A stretch of DNA of 64,000 bases. It comes from Myxococcus sp. CA023. Lineage in GTDB: Bacteria > Myxococcota > Myxococcia > Myxococcales > Myxococcaceae. A program made the position numbers and the translations under genes. The stretch spans positions 1 through 64,000 of the forward strand of contig NZ_JAAEAH010000016.1 of NCBI RefSeq assembly GCF_010998615.1. The letters run 5' to 3'. Of the stretch, positions 1-9,319 are shown piece after piece. Under the pieces are notes generated by a model. That model worked only from the letters and a program-made list of their open reading frames with translations. It did not search any database and was not told where the DNA came from. The number at the start of each line of letters is the position of its first letter. The stretch's first letter is position 1.

Positions 1-1384
1 CCCCCTCAACCCCGAGCAGCAGGACGCCACCGCCCGCGCGCTCGCCGCCGAGGACTTCTTCCTGGTCCACGGCCCTCCGGGCACCGGCAAGTCCACCGTG
101 CTGGCCGAGGTCGCCGCCCAAGCCGTGGCGGACGGCAAGCGGCTGTTGTGCACCGCCGCCAGCAACGCCGCCGTAGACCACCTGTTGGACCTGTGCCTGG
201 ACAAGGGCCTGCGCGCCATCCGCGTGGGCCACCCCGCCCGCGTGGCCGCCCGGCTCCAGGAGCACACCCTGGACATCGTCGTGGAGTCCCACCCGGACCG
301 CGCCGTCTCCCGCGACCTCTTCGACGAGGCCTTCTCCCTGCTGGGCTACGCGCGCCGCCAGCGAAACCAGGGCCGCAGCCGCGAGCGCTTCGCCAACGCC
401 CGCGCGTCCACCAGTGAGGCCAAGGGCATGCTCGACGAGGCCCGCGCCCTGGAGCGAAAGGCCGTGAAGTCCGTGCTCGCCAACGCGGATGTCATCTGCG
501 TGACGCTCTCCAGCCTCGACTCCGGCGTGCTCTCTGGACAGCAGTTCGACCTGGCGCTGCTCGATGAAGCCACACAGGCCACCGAGCCCCTGGCGCTGCT
601 GGGCTTCCTGCGCGCGCCCCGCGTCATCCTCGCCGGCGACCCGCAGCAGCTACCGCCCACCGTCCTCTCCCAGGAGGCCGCGAAGGCCGGCCTGGGCGTG
701 AGCCTCTTCGAGCGATTGCTCAAGGACCACGGCGAGGGCGTCAAACGCATGCTGCGCGAGCAGTACCGGATGAACGTGCGCATCATGGACTTCCCCTCAC
801 GGGAGATGTACGGCGGCGAGCTTCGCGCCCACCCATCCATCGCGGACCGCACGCTGGACGCCGTCCTCACGCCTGGCGCGGACGTGGATGCGCCCCCCGT
901 GCTCTACCTGGACACCGCGGGCAAGGGCTTCGACGAAGAAGTCGAGCCCACCACGCGAAGCCTCTTCAACCCCGGCGAGGCTGGTCTGGTGGAAGCCCGC
1001 GTGCGCGCCCTGCTCGCCGCCGGACTGGCGCCCCGCGAGCTGGCGGTAATTACGCCCTACAGCGCCCAGGCCCATCAGCTCCGCGAGCGCATCGAGGCGC
1101 TCAGCCCCGAGGTGGAGGTCGACACCGTCGACGCGTTCCAGGGCCGGGAGAAGGACGCCATCATCGTCTCCCTCACCCGCTCCAACAGCGAGGGGCAGCT
1201 CGGCTTCCTCACGGACCTGCGCCGCATGAACGTGGCCCTCACCCGCGCCCGCCGTCACCTCTTCGTCGTGGGCGACTCCGCCACGCTCAGCGGGCACCCC
1301 TTCTATGCCCGCTTCGTCGAGGGTACCCAGGCCAACGGCGGCTACCGCTCCGCCTGGGAATGGCCCGACGCCCAGGACACCTGA
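1..1384 (+). CDS. SF1 (Upf1/IGHMBP2-like) DNA/RNA helicase, 5'-truncated by window edge
   Basis: The frame is open from base 2, so the N-terminus lies outside the window. Superfamily 1 helicase motifs appear in order: Walker A GPPGTGKS at bases 71-94, motif II LLDEATQATEP, motif III GDPQQLPPT, then REQYRM, then TVDAFQGREKDAIIVS and VALTRARRHLFVVGD near the C-terminus. The DEAT box together with DAFQGREKD is typical of the Upf1/IGHMBP2/Dna2 branch (SF1B), which unwinds nucleic acid 5' to 3' using ATP. No nuclease domain is visible in the part present. The missing upstream part probably carries the beta-barrel/stalk region. The biological role (repair or RNA metabolism) cannot be told from context. 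Confidence 0.9.
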   Translation, partial: PLNPEQQDATARALAAEDFFLVHGPPGTGKSTVLAEVAAQAVADGKRLLCTAASNAAVDHLLDLCLDKGLRAIRVGHPARVAARLQEHTLDIVVESHPDRAVSRDLFDEAFSLLGYARRQRNQGRSRERFANARASTSEAKGMLDEARALERKAVKSVLANADVICVTLSSLDSGVLSGQQFDLALLDEATQATEPLALLGFLRAPRVILAGDPQQLPPTVLSQEAAKAGLGVSLFERLLKDHGEGVKRMLREQYRMNVRIMDFPSREMYGGELRAHPSIADRTLDAVLTPGADVDAPPVLYLDTAGKGFDEEVEPTTRSLFNPGEAGLVEARVRALLAAGLAPRELAVITPYSAQAHQLRERIEALSPEVEVDTVDAFQGREKDAIIVSLTRSNSEGQLGFLTDLRRMNVALTRARRHLFVVGDSATLSGHPFYARFVEGTQANGGYRSAWEWPDAQDT

Positions 1385-1457
1385 CACCTCGGGTTGTAAC
1401 AGGGTAAAGGCAGACCCGCCCTGGGGCACTACGCAATCTATGCGAGGCTTTCCGGCC

Positions 1458-1511
1458 AAAATTGTCGCAACTGTGCACAATTTTTGTCACCCCGCTCCAG
1501 AGGCGGAGCGG
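1458..1511. promoter_or_regulatory. Two tandem perfect dyads in the intergenic region
   Basis: The first is an 8-bp inverted repeat AAAATTGT/ACAATTTT at 1458-1465 and 1477-1484, separated by 11 nt. It is followed by a 7-bp hairpin CCGCTCC/GGAGCGG at 1492-1498 and 1505-1511. They sit 74 nt past the helicase stop and about 90 nt before the next start. The AT-rich dyad stands out in GC-rich DNA and could be an operator. The GC hairpin lacks a following T-run, so neither is a textbook terminator. Confidence 0.35.
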
Positions 1512-1597
1512 TGCAGTGCCGGAAATTCGGGCCTTTGAGGCCACTCTCCTGTGCGGCATGAAACATGCTCTTCCCCGCGGCGGGGAGGAACCGCCAC

Positions 1598-1777
1598 ATG
1601 TCCCAGCAGGCGAATGTTACGAAGGAAAACGATGTCTGGGTTCTCCGTATCGAGAAGGACAACGGCAAGCAGCAGGAGTACCGCTGCGCCACCGAGAATC
1701 AGGCGCGCCAGCTCGCGATGATTCTCTCCCGGCCCGACACGGGTGGGCCGCCGCGGCAACCCGCCGGGCCCCGCTGA
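1598..1777 (+). CDS. Small hypothetical protein, 59 aa
   Basis: The start chosen is the ATG at 1598, preceded by the GGGGAGGAA ribosome site at 1582-1590. An in-frame ATG 11 codons upstream has no such site. The protein begins MSQQANVTKENDVWVLRIEK. It is hydrophilic, with a short beta-like N-terminal half (a VWVLRIEK strand), a helical segment ENQARQLAMILSR, and a Pro/Gly-rich tail. There is no signal peptide, membrane segment or recognised family. Strong codon bias and a good ribosome site support it as real. Confidence 0.6.
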   Translation: MSQQANVTKENDVWVLRIEKDNGKQQEYRCATENQARQLAMILSRPDTGGPPRQPAGPR

Positions 1778-1854
1778 ACGCGCGCCGCGTCCAGGCTTGG
1801 ATGACGGTTCTCCCGGGCGAATGAACCGGGTAAGGCACGGGGCAGGAGGCTCCC

Positions 1855-2709
1855 GTGTCCGACGCGCTCGAATCCCTCACTGTTGATGCCGAAGGCCTGG
1901 CGCTGCATGTCCGGCAGCGCCCCGCGCCCGACGCGCCCGCCGTGCTGTTCCTGCACGGCTGGCTGGACCATTCCCACAGCTTCGATGCCCTCATCCCGCA
2001 CCTGCCCCCGACGTGGAGGCTGGTGCTGCTCGACTTTCGGGGCATGGGCCGCAGCGCCCACGTGGGTCCCGGCGCCACCTACCAGTTCAGCGACTACGCG
2101 CTCGACGTGGAGGCCACGTTGGACGGGCTGGGCCTGGACGCGGTGCACCTGGTGGGGCACTCGCTGGGCGGCATCGTCTCACAGGCCTACGCGGCCGCCC
2201 GCCCGGGCCGCGTGAAGAGCGTGACGCTCATCGAAAGCCTGGGCCCCGCTGGCGGACCCGCGGAAGGGGCCCTGGGCCGGCTGCGCAGCGCACTGGATGA
2301 CGCGCGCCGCCCGCCCAACCGCAAGCGCTACCCCACCGTGGAGGCCGCCGCGGCACGGCTGCTGGAGAACAGCCCCACGCTGACGCAGGACGCGGCGCTG
2401 TACCTCGCCCAGCACGGGACGGAGCCCTACGAGGGTGGCTTCGCCTTCACCTTCGACCCGCGCCACCGCCGCCGCTTCGGCATGGGTTACGACGAGGCCC
2501 AGTGGATGGCGCTCCAGGCCGGCGTCACCTGCCCGCTGCAGCTCATCCTCGCCACCGGCGGGCTGCGCCACGATGAAGCCATCATGCGCAACCGTACGCA
2601 GGCGCTCCAAACCCTCGCCCATCCACCGCTGCACCTCCCCGGCGGGCACCACGTCCACATGGAGCAGCCCGAAATGGTCGCGGAGGCGCTCATTCGCCTC
2701 GTCCCTTGA
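1855..2709 (+). CDS. Alpha/beta hydrolase
   Basis: This 284-aa protein starts at GTG 1855 after AGGAGG. It has the alpha/beta-hydrolase layout: an oxyanion segment FLHGWLDHS near residue 34, the strand LVLLDFRGMGRS, and the nucleophile elbow GHSLGG with Ser103. The likely catalytic His is in PGGHHVHMEQP close to the C-terminus. Length and motifs fit the MhpC/soluble hydrolase type (ester, lactone or epoxide hydrolysis); the substrate cannot be inferred. No signal peptide, so it is cytoplasmic. It stands alone, with a 230-nt gap downstream. Confidence 0.85.
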   Translation: MSDALESLTVDAEGLALHVRQRPAPDAPAVLFLHGWLDHSHSFDALIPHLPPTWRLVLLDFRGMGRSAHVGPGATYQFSDYALDVEATLDGLGLDAVHLVGHSLGGIVSQAYAAARPGRVKSVTLIESLGPAGGPAEGALGRLRSALDDARRPPNRKRYPTVEAAAARLLENSPTLTQDAALYLAQHGTEPYEGGFAFTFDPRHRRRFGMGYDEAQWMALQAGVTCPLQLILATGGLRHDEAIMRNRTQALQTLAHPPLHLPGGHHVHMEQPEMVAEALIRLVP

Positions 2710-2939
2710 TGCTCACCTACACTTCCTCACCGACGGGAGGACGGGAAAGTCTTTCACCCTCCAGAGTATCGCCCTTCCTCTTTGCCAACCTGATGACACC
2801 CACATCACGCCAACCTCCTGAAATCAGGGAGACGCCCCCTTGCTCTCTGGGTTGGTACGCAAATTGATTGAGGAGCAAGTGGCGGATCACTCGCCGGGCT
2901 CGGGCCGGTGGGTGTGGGGAGAAGGGTGGGGAGCCAGAA

Positions 2940-5936
2940 ATGAGGATGGGGCTGACAGGGCGTGGACTCACACTGGCGTTGCTCGTAACCGTCGGGACGG
3001 CGTGCCACGAGGGGAAGGACACCCGCGCGGTGCAGGCCACCGCGGTGGTGGACTCGGACCTCCTCGACTTTGGCGATGTGCCCGTGGGCGAGTGGCGGGA
3101 GCGGAAGGTCCGCATCCGCAACGTCGGGTACGTGCCCTTCTCCACCCTGGACGCGCTGGGTCTGGCCGACAACCCCTCCTATGAAGTGGAGCTGGGCGAA
3201 GGCGCCGAGCGGGTACTGCCGGGCGAGTCCCGTGTGGTGCACGTCCGCTTCCACCCGCTCACCGAAGGCCTGGCGACGGAGACGGTGCACGTCAAGACGG
3301 ACGCCAACCAGGGCGCGGAAGCCCAGGTGCAGGTGATGGGCGTGGGCACGCCCACCCCAATCGGCGTGGAGCCGCCCTTCCTGGACTACGAGACACTCGA
3401 GGTCGACAGCGAACGCACGCTGGAAGTCACGGTGACGAATCCCGTGGACCTGCCGCTGACGCTGTCGGTGGTGGGCACGCACACGGACCCCTTCACCCCG
3501 GACACCATCACCATTCCCCCGCTGTCGTCGCGCATGGTGAGCACCAGGTACCTGCCCCGCGCGCTGGGAAACATGGGCGCGCGCCTGGAGATTCTCTCCT
3601 GTGAAGGCTGCACGCCGGCCACCGTGGAACTGAAGGGCAACTCGGTGGCCTCCGCCTTCGTGTTCGACCCGGCGCCCATCCCCTTCGATTTGATTCCGGT
3701 GCATGAGCGCACGCAGTCGTACACACGCGCGCGCAACATCACCTGGCGCCCCGTCACCATCGAGCGGCTGGTGACCAGCGACCATGCCTTCGTGCCGCTT
3801 TCCCGGCCGGAGGGCTCCTCGGTCGGCCCGGGCGAAGTCGTCGAGATGCAGATGGAGTTCGCGGCGCGCTTCTCCGGGCCCAACGTGGGCGACCTCACGG
3901 TGCACTACACGTCCGACAAGGCGCGCAATTCGCAGGTGATTCTGGACGCGCGCGGCGGCCGGCCCACGCTGGCGGTGACGCCGGTGTCGCTGGACTTCGG
4001 CGAGGTGCCGGTGGGCGGCAAGGTGGAGCGCGCCATCCGCATCTCCAACGCGGGCACCAACGGCCCCCTCCAGTTCATCGGCGTGGCGGCGGGCGGCGAC
4101 AGTCCGCAGTTCAGCGTGAACGTGCCCACGCGCGGCACCGAGGCCTATCCGTGGAGCGGCGGCGTCTGGCCCGTGCTGGAGGCGACGCCCGGGCTGCCCA
4201 TTGCCCCCGGCGCCGATGCGCTGGAGCTGAAGGTCTACTTCGAGCCCACCGCGGCGGGCACATGGACGGCCTCGCTGCGCGTGCGCTCGGATGACCTGTT
4301 CAACCCGGAGCGCGAAATCATCCTCACCGGCCGCTCGCGCGCCACCGCGCCGTGCGTGTACGAGTTGACGCCGCAGCCGGTGATGGACTTCGGCAACGTG
4401 ACGCCGGACCGGGGCGCGGTGCAGGGCTTCCACTTCCGCAACCCGGGCAGCGCCGAGTGCGCCGTGAAGAACATCCACATCAGCAACGACGGCGGCGGCG
4501 TCTTCTTCATGCCGGGCGGCCGGCTCACGGGCGGCGTGGTGCCGTACGACTCGGGCTTCAGCGCCATGGTGGCCTTCCGGCCGCAGGCGGAGGGTGACTT
4601 CACCGGCGAGTTGCAGTTGACGGTGAGCAACCCGGCCGCGCCCATCGTGCGCCTGCCCCTCAAGGGCGTGTCCCGGCAGAGCTGCCTGGTGGCGACGCCG
4701 TCCTTCGTGGACTTCGGCCCCATCCGCTACGACTGCGCCGCGGCGCCCCGGAAGACGTACGTGGCCAACCGGTGCAGCAGCCCCGTCACCGTGACGGGCG
4801 CGGACATCGGCAACGGCACCAGCCACCAGTTCTCGCTGGTGATGCCCATGACGGCGCCCGTCACGCTGGCGCCGGGCGCGGGCTTCGAGCTGGAGGTCGG
4901 CTACGCGCGCAACGTGCACGGCCAGCACTTCAGCCCGCTGTACCTGCGCACGCCCAATGAGCCTTCACCCTTGCTCGTGCCGCTGCTGGCGGAGACGAAC
5001 CACGAAGGCATCCAGGTGGACCGCTACACGCAGGGCGCCGACAGCCAACTGGACGTCCTCTTCGTGGTGTCCAACACCACCACCATGCAGCAGTACCAGG
5101 ACCGGCTGAAGGAGGCGATTCCGCAGTGGCTGCAGGCGGCCCAGACGAACGGCGTGGACGTGCGCGTGGCCGTCACCAGCACGGGCCTGGTGGCCCGGGG
5201 CCCGCAGTGCAGCGGCGGCGCCAACGGCGGCGAGGCCGGGCGCCTCTTCCCGGTGGACGGCAGCCGGCCTCGCGTGGTGTCCGGCTCCAGCGCCACCGCG
5301 GCCGCGAACATACAGGCCAACCTGGGCGTGGGCATGTGCCACAACCTGGTGCAGGGCCTGGAGACGATGCGCCAGGCACTCTCCGCGCCCCTGTCCGAGC
5401 AGATGGATGACCCGCGCACCCCGCAACCCAATGACGGCAACTCCGGCTTCGTCCGCGCGGCGGCCCGCATGGCGGTGGTGGTCCTGGCCGACGAGGACGA
5501 CAACTCCGGCTTCGGTCCGGAGAGCTACATCCAGTTCCTCCGGACGATGAAGGGGACGGGCATGTCCCACCGCAGCCGGCTCTATGGGCTGGTGCCCACC
5601 GACGCCGGCTGCGCGACCGCGGGCAGTGGCTCGGCCCGCTTCACCGCCGTGGCCAACGGCACGGGGGGACAGGTGGCCAACGTCTGCGGACAGAACTACG
5701 ACGGGCTGCTGGAGCAGGTCATCCAGGGCGCCGGGGAGCCGCAGGCGGACTTCCCGCTCACCGCGACGCCCACGGGCCTGGGGGAGATGGCCGTGCGCGT
5801 CCAGGGCCAGCCGGTGCCCGCGACGCAGTGGGTCTACGACGCGGAGCAAAACGCCATCGTCTTCCAGCCCGGGGCCATCCCCCTGGCCGGCCAGTCGGTG
5901 GAGGTCCGTTACCGCAGCCTCTGCGCGGTCCCGTAG
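2940..5936 (+). CDS. Choice-of-anchor D lipoprotein with C-terminal vWA-like domain
   Basis: Start taken at ATG 2940, giving an N-terminal signal MRMGLTGRGL followed by hydrophobic residues and a lipobox VGTAC, so it is an exported lipoprotein of 998 aa. The first two thirds hold several Ig-like ASH/choice-of-anchor D repeats, marked by recurring LDFGDVPVG, LDFGEVPVGG, MDFGNV and VDFGPI strands. The last third, from about base 5040, resembles a von Willebrand A fold: LDVLFVVSNTTTM, VRVAVTSTGL, and AVVVLADEDDNSGF. The metal-site motif DxSxS is degenerate, with Ser in the Asp position and Thr for Ser. Likely a cell-surface adhesion or scaffold protein; the partner is unknown. Confidence 0.8.
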   Translation: MRMGLTGRGLTLALLVTVGTACHEGKDTRAVQATAVVDSDLLDFGDVPVGEWRERKVRIRNVGYVPFSTLDALGLADNPSYEVELGEGAERVLPGESRVVHVRFHPLTEGLATETVHVKTDANQGAEAQVQVMGVGTPTPIGVEPPFLDYETLEVDSERTLEVTVTNPVDLPLTLSVVGTHTDPFTPDTITIPPLSSRMVSTRYLPRALGNMGARLEILSCEGCTPATVELKGNSVASAFVFDPAPIPFDLIPVHERTQSYTRARNITWRPVTIERLVTSDHAFVPLSRPEGSSVGPGEVVEMQMEFAARFSGPNVGDLTVHYTSDKARNSQVILDARGGRPTLAVTPVSLDFGEVPVGGKVERAIRISNAGTNGPLQFIGVAAGGDSPQFSVNVPTRGTEAYPWSGGVWPVLEATPGLPIAPGADALELKVYFEPTAAGTWTASLRVRSDDLFNPEREIILTGRSRATAPCVYELTPQPVMDFGNVTPDRGAVQGFHFRNPGSAECAVKNIHISNDGGGVFFMPGGRLTGGVVPYDSGFSAMVAFRPQAEGDFTGELQLTVSNPAAPIVRLPLKGVSRQSCLVATPSFVDFGPIRYDCAAAPRKTYVANRCSSPVTVTGADIGNGTSHQFSLVMPMTAPVTLAPGAGFELEVGYARNVHGQHFSPLYLRTPNEPSPLLVPLLAETNHEGIQVDRYTQGADSQLDVLFVVSNTTTMQQYQDRLKEAIPQWLQAAQTNGVDVRVAVTSTGLVARGPQCSGGANGGEAGRLFPVDGSRPRVVSGSSATAAANIQANLGVGMCHNLVQGLETMRQALSAPLSEQMDDPRTPQPNDGNSGFVRAAARMAVVVLADEDDNSGFGPESYIQFLRTMKGTGMSHRSRLYGLVPTDAGCATAGSGSARFTAVANGTGGQVANVCGQNYDGLLEQVIQGAGEPQADFPLTATPTGLGEMAVRVQGQPVPATQWVYDAEQNAIVFQPGAIPLAGQSVEVRYRSLCAVP

Positions 5937-6040
5937 GCCCGGCAGGGAGGTCCGGGTCACCCCGGCCAAGACAGGGAAGTCGCGGTGTTACAGGAAATGA
6001 TGCACCGTGGACTTCCGTGTTCCCACCCGGCGCGGCTATC

Positions 6041-7222
6041 GTGGCGGACGTCGTGGAAACATTCGGCCGCTACGAGCTGCTTCGGAAACTCGCCATCGGC
6101 GGCATGGGCGCCGTCTACCTCGCCCGGCAGAAGGGGCCGGTGGGGTTCCAGAAGCTGCTGGTGGTGAAGCGGCTCCTGCCCCACCTGTCCGAGGACGACG
6201 AGTTCATCGACATGTTCCTGGATGAGGGGCGCATCGCCGCGCACCTCAACCACCCCAACATCGCGCAGATCTACGACTTGGGAGACGTGGACGGGCAGTA
6301 CTACATCGCCATGGAGTACGTGCATGGCGAGGCCGTGGGCCCCCTGGGCGCCCGGGCCCAGCAGCACGGCATCACCATCCCGCTGGGGCTCAAGTGCCGC
6401 ATCATCGCGGACGCGGCCGCCGGCCTGGACGCGGCCCACAACGCGCGCAGCCCTTCGGGCCGGAAGCTGGCGTTGATCCACCGGGATGTGTCCCCGCAGA
6501 ACGTGCTGGTGGGCTTCAACGGTGGCGTGAAGCTCATCGACTTCGGCGTGGCGAAGGCGTCCGGGAAGCTGTCCCAGACGATTGTCGGCACCATCAAGGG
6601 CAAGCACGCATACATGTCCCCGGAGCAGGCCCGGGGTGAGCCGCTGGACTCGCGCTCGGACGTGTTCGGCCTGGGGACGGTGTTCTACGAGCTGCTGACG
6701 CAGCAGCGCCTCTTCAAGCGCGAGACGGAGCTGGCCACGCTCAAGGCGGTGGTGGGAACGAAGATTGTCCCTCCGTCGGAGGTGGTGCCGGAGATTCCCA
6801 AGGCGCTGGACGCCATCGTCTTCAAGGCGCTGGCACGCAAGCGCGACGAACGATTCTCCACGGCCGGTGAGCTGCAGCTCGCGCTGGAGGAGTTCCTCCT
6901 CACGGAGAAGCTGCACGCGACGACGGCGCACCTGGCGGCTTTCATGCGGGACATGTACGCGGAGGAGCTGGAAGAGGACCGCTTCGCCACCGAGCCCACC
7001 GTCATCAACTTCGACCCGCGTCAGGCGGCCAGGGCCCAGGCCCCCCGACCTCCGGCTCGCGCCAGCGGTGGGTCCTCCCCCGCTACGTCGCCCGTACCCG
7101 CCGGCCAGGCGCGGCCCGCCGCCACTGCCCGTCCGCCGGCCGCCGCGCCGGGTGCGAAACCCGCCCCGGCGAAGCGGCCTCCACCGAAGGGCCCCGGCGG
7201 ACAGGGCGACGGCGGCAAGTAG
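6041..7222 (+). CDS. Cytoplasmic Ser/Thr protein kinase
   Basis: A 393-aa Hanks-type kinase. The GTG at 6041 puts the kinase domain right at the N-terminus (FGRYELLRKLAIGGMGAVYL). Lys43 in VVKRLL, the catalytic loop IHRDVSPQNVLV (HRD 147-149), DFG 167-169 and MSPEQ near 193 are all present, so it should be active. The glycine loop is AIGGMG, with Ala in the first Gly position, a variant common in myxobacterial kinases. After the kinase domain comes a Pro/Ala-rich tail of about 70 residues and no membrane segment, so it is soluble. The stop is 8 nt from the convergent GFA gene. Substrate unknown. Confidence 0.9.
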   Translation: MADVVETFGRYELLRKLAIGGMGAVYLARQKGPVGFQKLLVVKRLLPHLSEDDEFIDMFLDEGRIAAHLNHPNIAQIYDLGDVDGQYYIAMEYVHGEAVGPLGARAQQHGITIPLGLKCRIIADAAAGLDAAHNARSPSGRKLALIHRDVSPQNVLVGFNGGVKLIDFGVAKASGKLSQTIVGTIKGKHAYMSPEQARGEPLDSRSDVFGLGTVFYELLTQQRLFKRETELATLKAVVGTKIVPPSEVVPEIPKALDAIVFKALARKRDERFSTAGELQLALEEFLLTEKLHATTAHLAAFMRDMYAEELEEDRFATEPTVINFDPRQAARAQAPRPPARASGGSSPATSPVPAGQARPAATARPPAAAPGAKPAPAKRPPPKGPGGQGDGGK

Positions 7223-7230
7223 CCCCAGGA

Positions 7231-7593
7231 CTAGAAGTTCTTCCCGTCCACCTTCATCACCGGCAGGCCGTCCAGTTCGATGCCGTCCAGGCAGCGGACG
7301 TTGATGGCGCGCATCTCCTTGCCGTCCGGCATCGTGCCCTTCCCGAACGAGCGGACCCCGCAGGTGTCACAGAACAGGTGGTGAATGGCCTTCTTGCCGA
7401 ACTGGTAGTCGGTGATGTGCTCGGCCCCCTTCTGGAGGTTGAACTGCTCCGCGGGGGCGAAGCCCAGCAACATGCCCGTCTTGAGACAGATGGAACAGTT
7501 GCAGGACACCAGCGGCTGGCTCAGGTCCAGGCTCACGTCGTAACGGACCAGACCACAGTGGCAACCACCCTCGTAGCGCTTGGATTCGGACAT
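7231..7593 (-). CDS. GFA/CENP-V family zinc protein
   Basis: A 120-aa protein starting at ATG 7593 (MSESKRYEGG). Cysteine motifs of the GFA (glutathione-dependent formaldehyde-activating enzyme) fold are clear: CHC at 11-13, CNCSIC at 31-36 and FCDTCGVRSF further on, which together bind zinc. Most family members have no proven formaldehyde-GSH activity, so a specific reaction should not be assumed. Single-gene unit, convergent with the kinase gene. Confidence 0.85.
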   Translation of the reverse strand: MSESKRYEGGCHCGLVRYDVSLDLSQPLVSCNCSICLKTGMLLGFAPAEQFNLQKGAEHITDYQFGKKAIHHLFCDTCGVRSFGKGTMPDGKEMRAINVRCLDGIELDGLPVMKVDGKNF

Positions 7594-7657
7594 GCGCGCA
7601 TCCTGCCCCAACGCGCACGGGAAGAGCGGCACGAAACGATGACGCCTGGCGGTGCGG

Positions 7658-8482
7658 CTACAGGCTGGCCAGCGCGACGCGGTACAGCGCGCGGTAGCCC
7701 ATGCGCGGCGCGGATTCGAAGCGCTCCGCGTTGAAGATGTCCTTCAGCAGCGCCTGCCCATCCGGCGACGACTGGAGGCTCAGCAGCGTGGACTCCAGCG
7801 AGCTCACCAGCTGTGGCTGCAGCCCCATGGCCACCGGGACACCGTCGTTGGGGGCCTCGTCGGTGTACGCAATCAGCTCGAAGCGCCGACCGGCGCCCGC
7901 GCCCAGCACGTCCTCCACGCCGGTGGCGAACGTCAGCCCCGTGGACGCCGGCGGGCAGAAGACGCTGGTGACGTCCGCCTTGCCGTCCAGCACCGCCTCC
8001 AGCGCGCCCTGGTACGAGCCCGCGAAGTGCTGCGCGAAGAAGGCCCGCGTCGGCTCCAGGCCCTGCGTCTTGAGGTAGGCGGTGGGCAGCAGGTAGCCCG
8101 CCACCGAATCCCGGTCCACCCATGTGGCGGTGGTGCCCTTCAGCCGCTCCACCGTCAGCCCCGCGCCCGCCCGGCACACCAGGGCGGACCGGTAGGACGA
8201 CATGCCCCGGCGCACGCCCCGCACCACCACGCGCACGCCCATGGCTTCCATGCGCGCGCAGACGAAGGGCGGGGCCCAGGCCGCATCCGCGCGGCCGGAG
8301 AGCAAGTCCTTGGCGAGCGTCTCGTAGCTGGACGCGACGCTCACCTCCACCAGCTTGCCCAGCGCGCGCTGGAGGAACGAGGCAAGTCGGTCTGCGCGCT
8401 CTCGCGCCGTTTCGCTGCCCAGCGAAGGGGGCAACCCGAACCGGAAGGAATGCCGGGGCGTCGAGGGGGATTGCAGGGTCAT
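7658..8482 (-). CDS. PhnD-like phosphate/phosphonate-type substrate-binding protein (orphan)
   Basis: 274 aa, starting MTLQSPSTPRHSFRFGLPPS. It shows the PhnD/SBP_bac layout: a first strand FRFGLPPSLG, the segment LAKDLLSGRADAAWAPPFVC, and later YLKTQGLEP, LDGKADVTSVFCP and IAYTDEAPNDGVPVAMG. No signal peptide or lipobox is visible, unusual for a periplasmic binding protein, and no permease or ATPase lies nearby. It may act as a cytoplasmic ligand sensor or an unlinked protein. Its stop is close to the GFA start. Family membership is reasonably secure; ligand unknown. Confidence 0.75.
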   Translation of the reverse strand: MTLQSPSTPRHSFRFGLPPSLGSETARERADRLASFLQRALGKLVEVSVASSYETLAKDLLSGRADAAWAPPFVCARMEAMGVRVVVRGVRRGMSSYRSALVCRAGAGLTVERLKGTTATWVDRDSVAGYLLPTAYLKTQGLEPTRAFFAQHFAGSYQGALEAVLDGKADVTSVFCPPASTGLTFATGVEDVLGAGAGRRFELIAYTDEAPNDGVPVAMGLQPQLVSSLESTLLSLQSSPDGQALLKDIFNAERFESAPRMGYRALYRVALASL

Positions 8483-8494
8483 ACGCCCCCCTAA

Positions 8495-9319
8495 CTACCC
8501 CTCCCTGCCCAGGCGCGCCACTTCATCGTCGGCCAGGCCGAACGTGGCCTGGAGCATATCCAGGATTCGCTGCTCCGGATGGCTCGGGGCGCCCCCCGCG
8601 TGGGCAATCTTGATGGCCAGCCGGAAGGCCTTCACCCGCTGGGCGTGCGTCGTCAGGCCGTGAGCCAGCACATGGAGTCGCTGGGGCAGGCCCTCGGCGG
8701 CCAGGGCCGACACGGACTCGCTGACGAAGCTCTGGGCTCGCTCGGGGCTGACGTTCTCGAAGAGGGGGTCGGCCGCGAAGCTCTCCACCAGCGCCCGGGC
8801 CTCGGCCTCCTGGAGCTTCCCGTCCGCGGCGCTCACCAGCACCATGACCTCCGCGAACAGGCGCTCCAGCGGCTCGCCCAGCGCCTCCGCCAGGCTGCCG
8901 CCGTTCTCGATGACGTCGATGATTTGCGCCACCTCGTCCTCGGAGATGCCCAGCGCGGCCTGGAACGTCTTGAGCAGGCCCAGCTCGTCCCGCGTGGCGC
9001 GCTGGTCCGCCAGGGCCACCGCCGCCGCCAGCCCGAAGGCCAGCATCCGGTTCTTGTGGTCCGGCAGCCGGCGCCGCAGCGACGCGAGCACGTCCTCCAG
9101 ATTCTTCGCCTCCGACAACCGCTCGGCACTGGTCTCCACCAGGGCGTTGAGCTCGTCCGGGCGGGTGCCCTCGAACTCCGGGCGCTCCAGCACGCGGCTG
9201 AGGAGCGTCTGCATCTCCCGCTGCGAGACGCGTCCGTCGGCCATCGCGGCCAGCAGCATCGCCTCCACCAGTGCGCCGTTGCGGTCGTTCCGCGCCTTCA
9301 CTGCCTGCTCTCGAGCCAT
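8495..9319 (-). CDS. TerB-like tellurite resistance family protein
   Basis: The start used is ATG 9319 ([20 protein letters not shown]), giving 274 aa and overlapping the end of ttcA by 22 nt. The protein is all-helical with two TerB-like units, each with an acidic segment: [19 protein letters not shown] near the start and [20 protein letters not shown] in the second half. TerB-type domains bind divalent metal through such acidic residues. Cytoplasmic, no membrane helix. The overlap suggests co-translation with ttcA, although no functional link is known. The metal or stress role is inference. Confidence 0.65.
   Translation of the reverse strand: MAREQAVKARNDRNGALVEAMLLAAMADGRVSQREMQTLLSRVLERPEFEGTRPDELNALVETSAERLSEAKNLEDVLASLRRRLPDHKNRMLAFGLAAAVALADQRATRDELGLLKTFQAALGISEDEVAQIIDVIENGGSLAEALGEPLERLFAEVMVLVSAADGKLQEAEARALVESFAADPLFENVSPERAQSFVSESVSALAAEGLPQRLHVLAHGLTTHAQRVKAFRLAIKIAHAGGAPSHPEQRILDMLQATFGLADDEVARLGREG

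Noticed and set aside
2805-4928. Very long open frame on the minus strand opposite the choice-of-anchor D gene
   Set aside because: Low-complexity His/Arg/Gly/Ala composition expected of an antisense shadow in GC-rich DNA; no protein motifs, and the plus-strand gene has clear domains.
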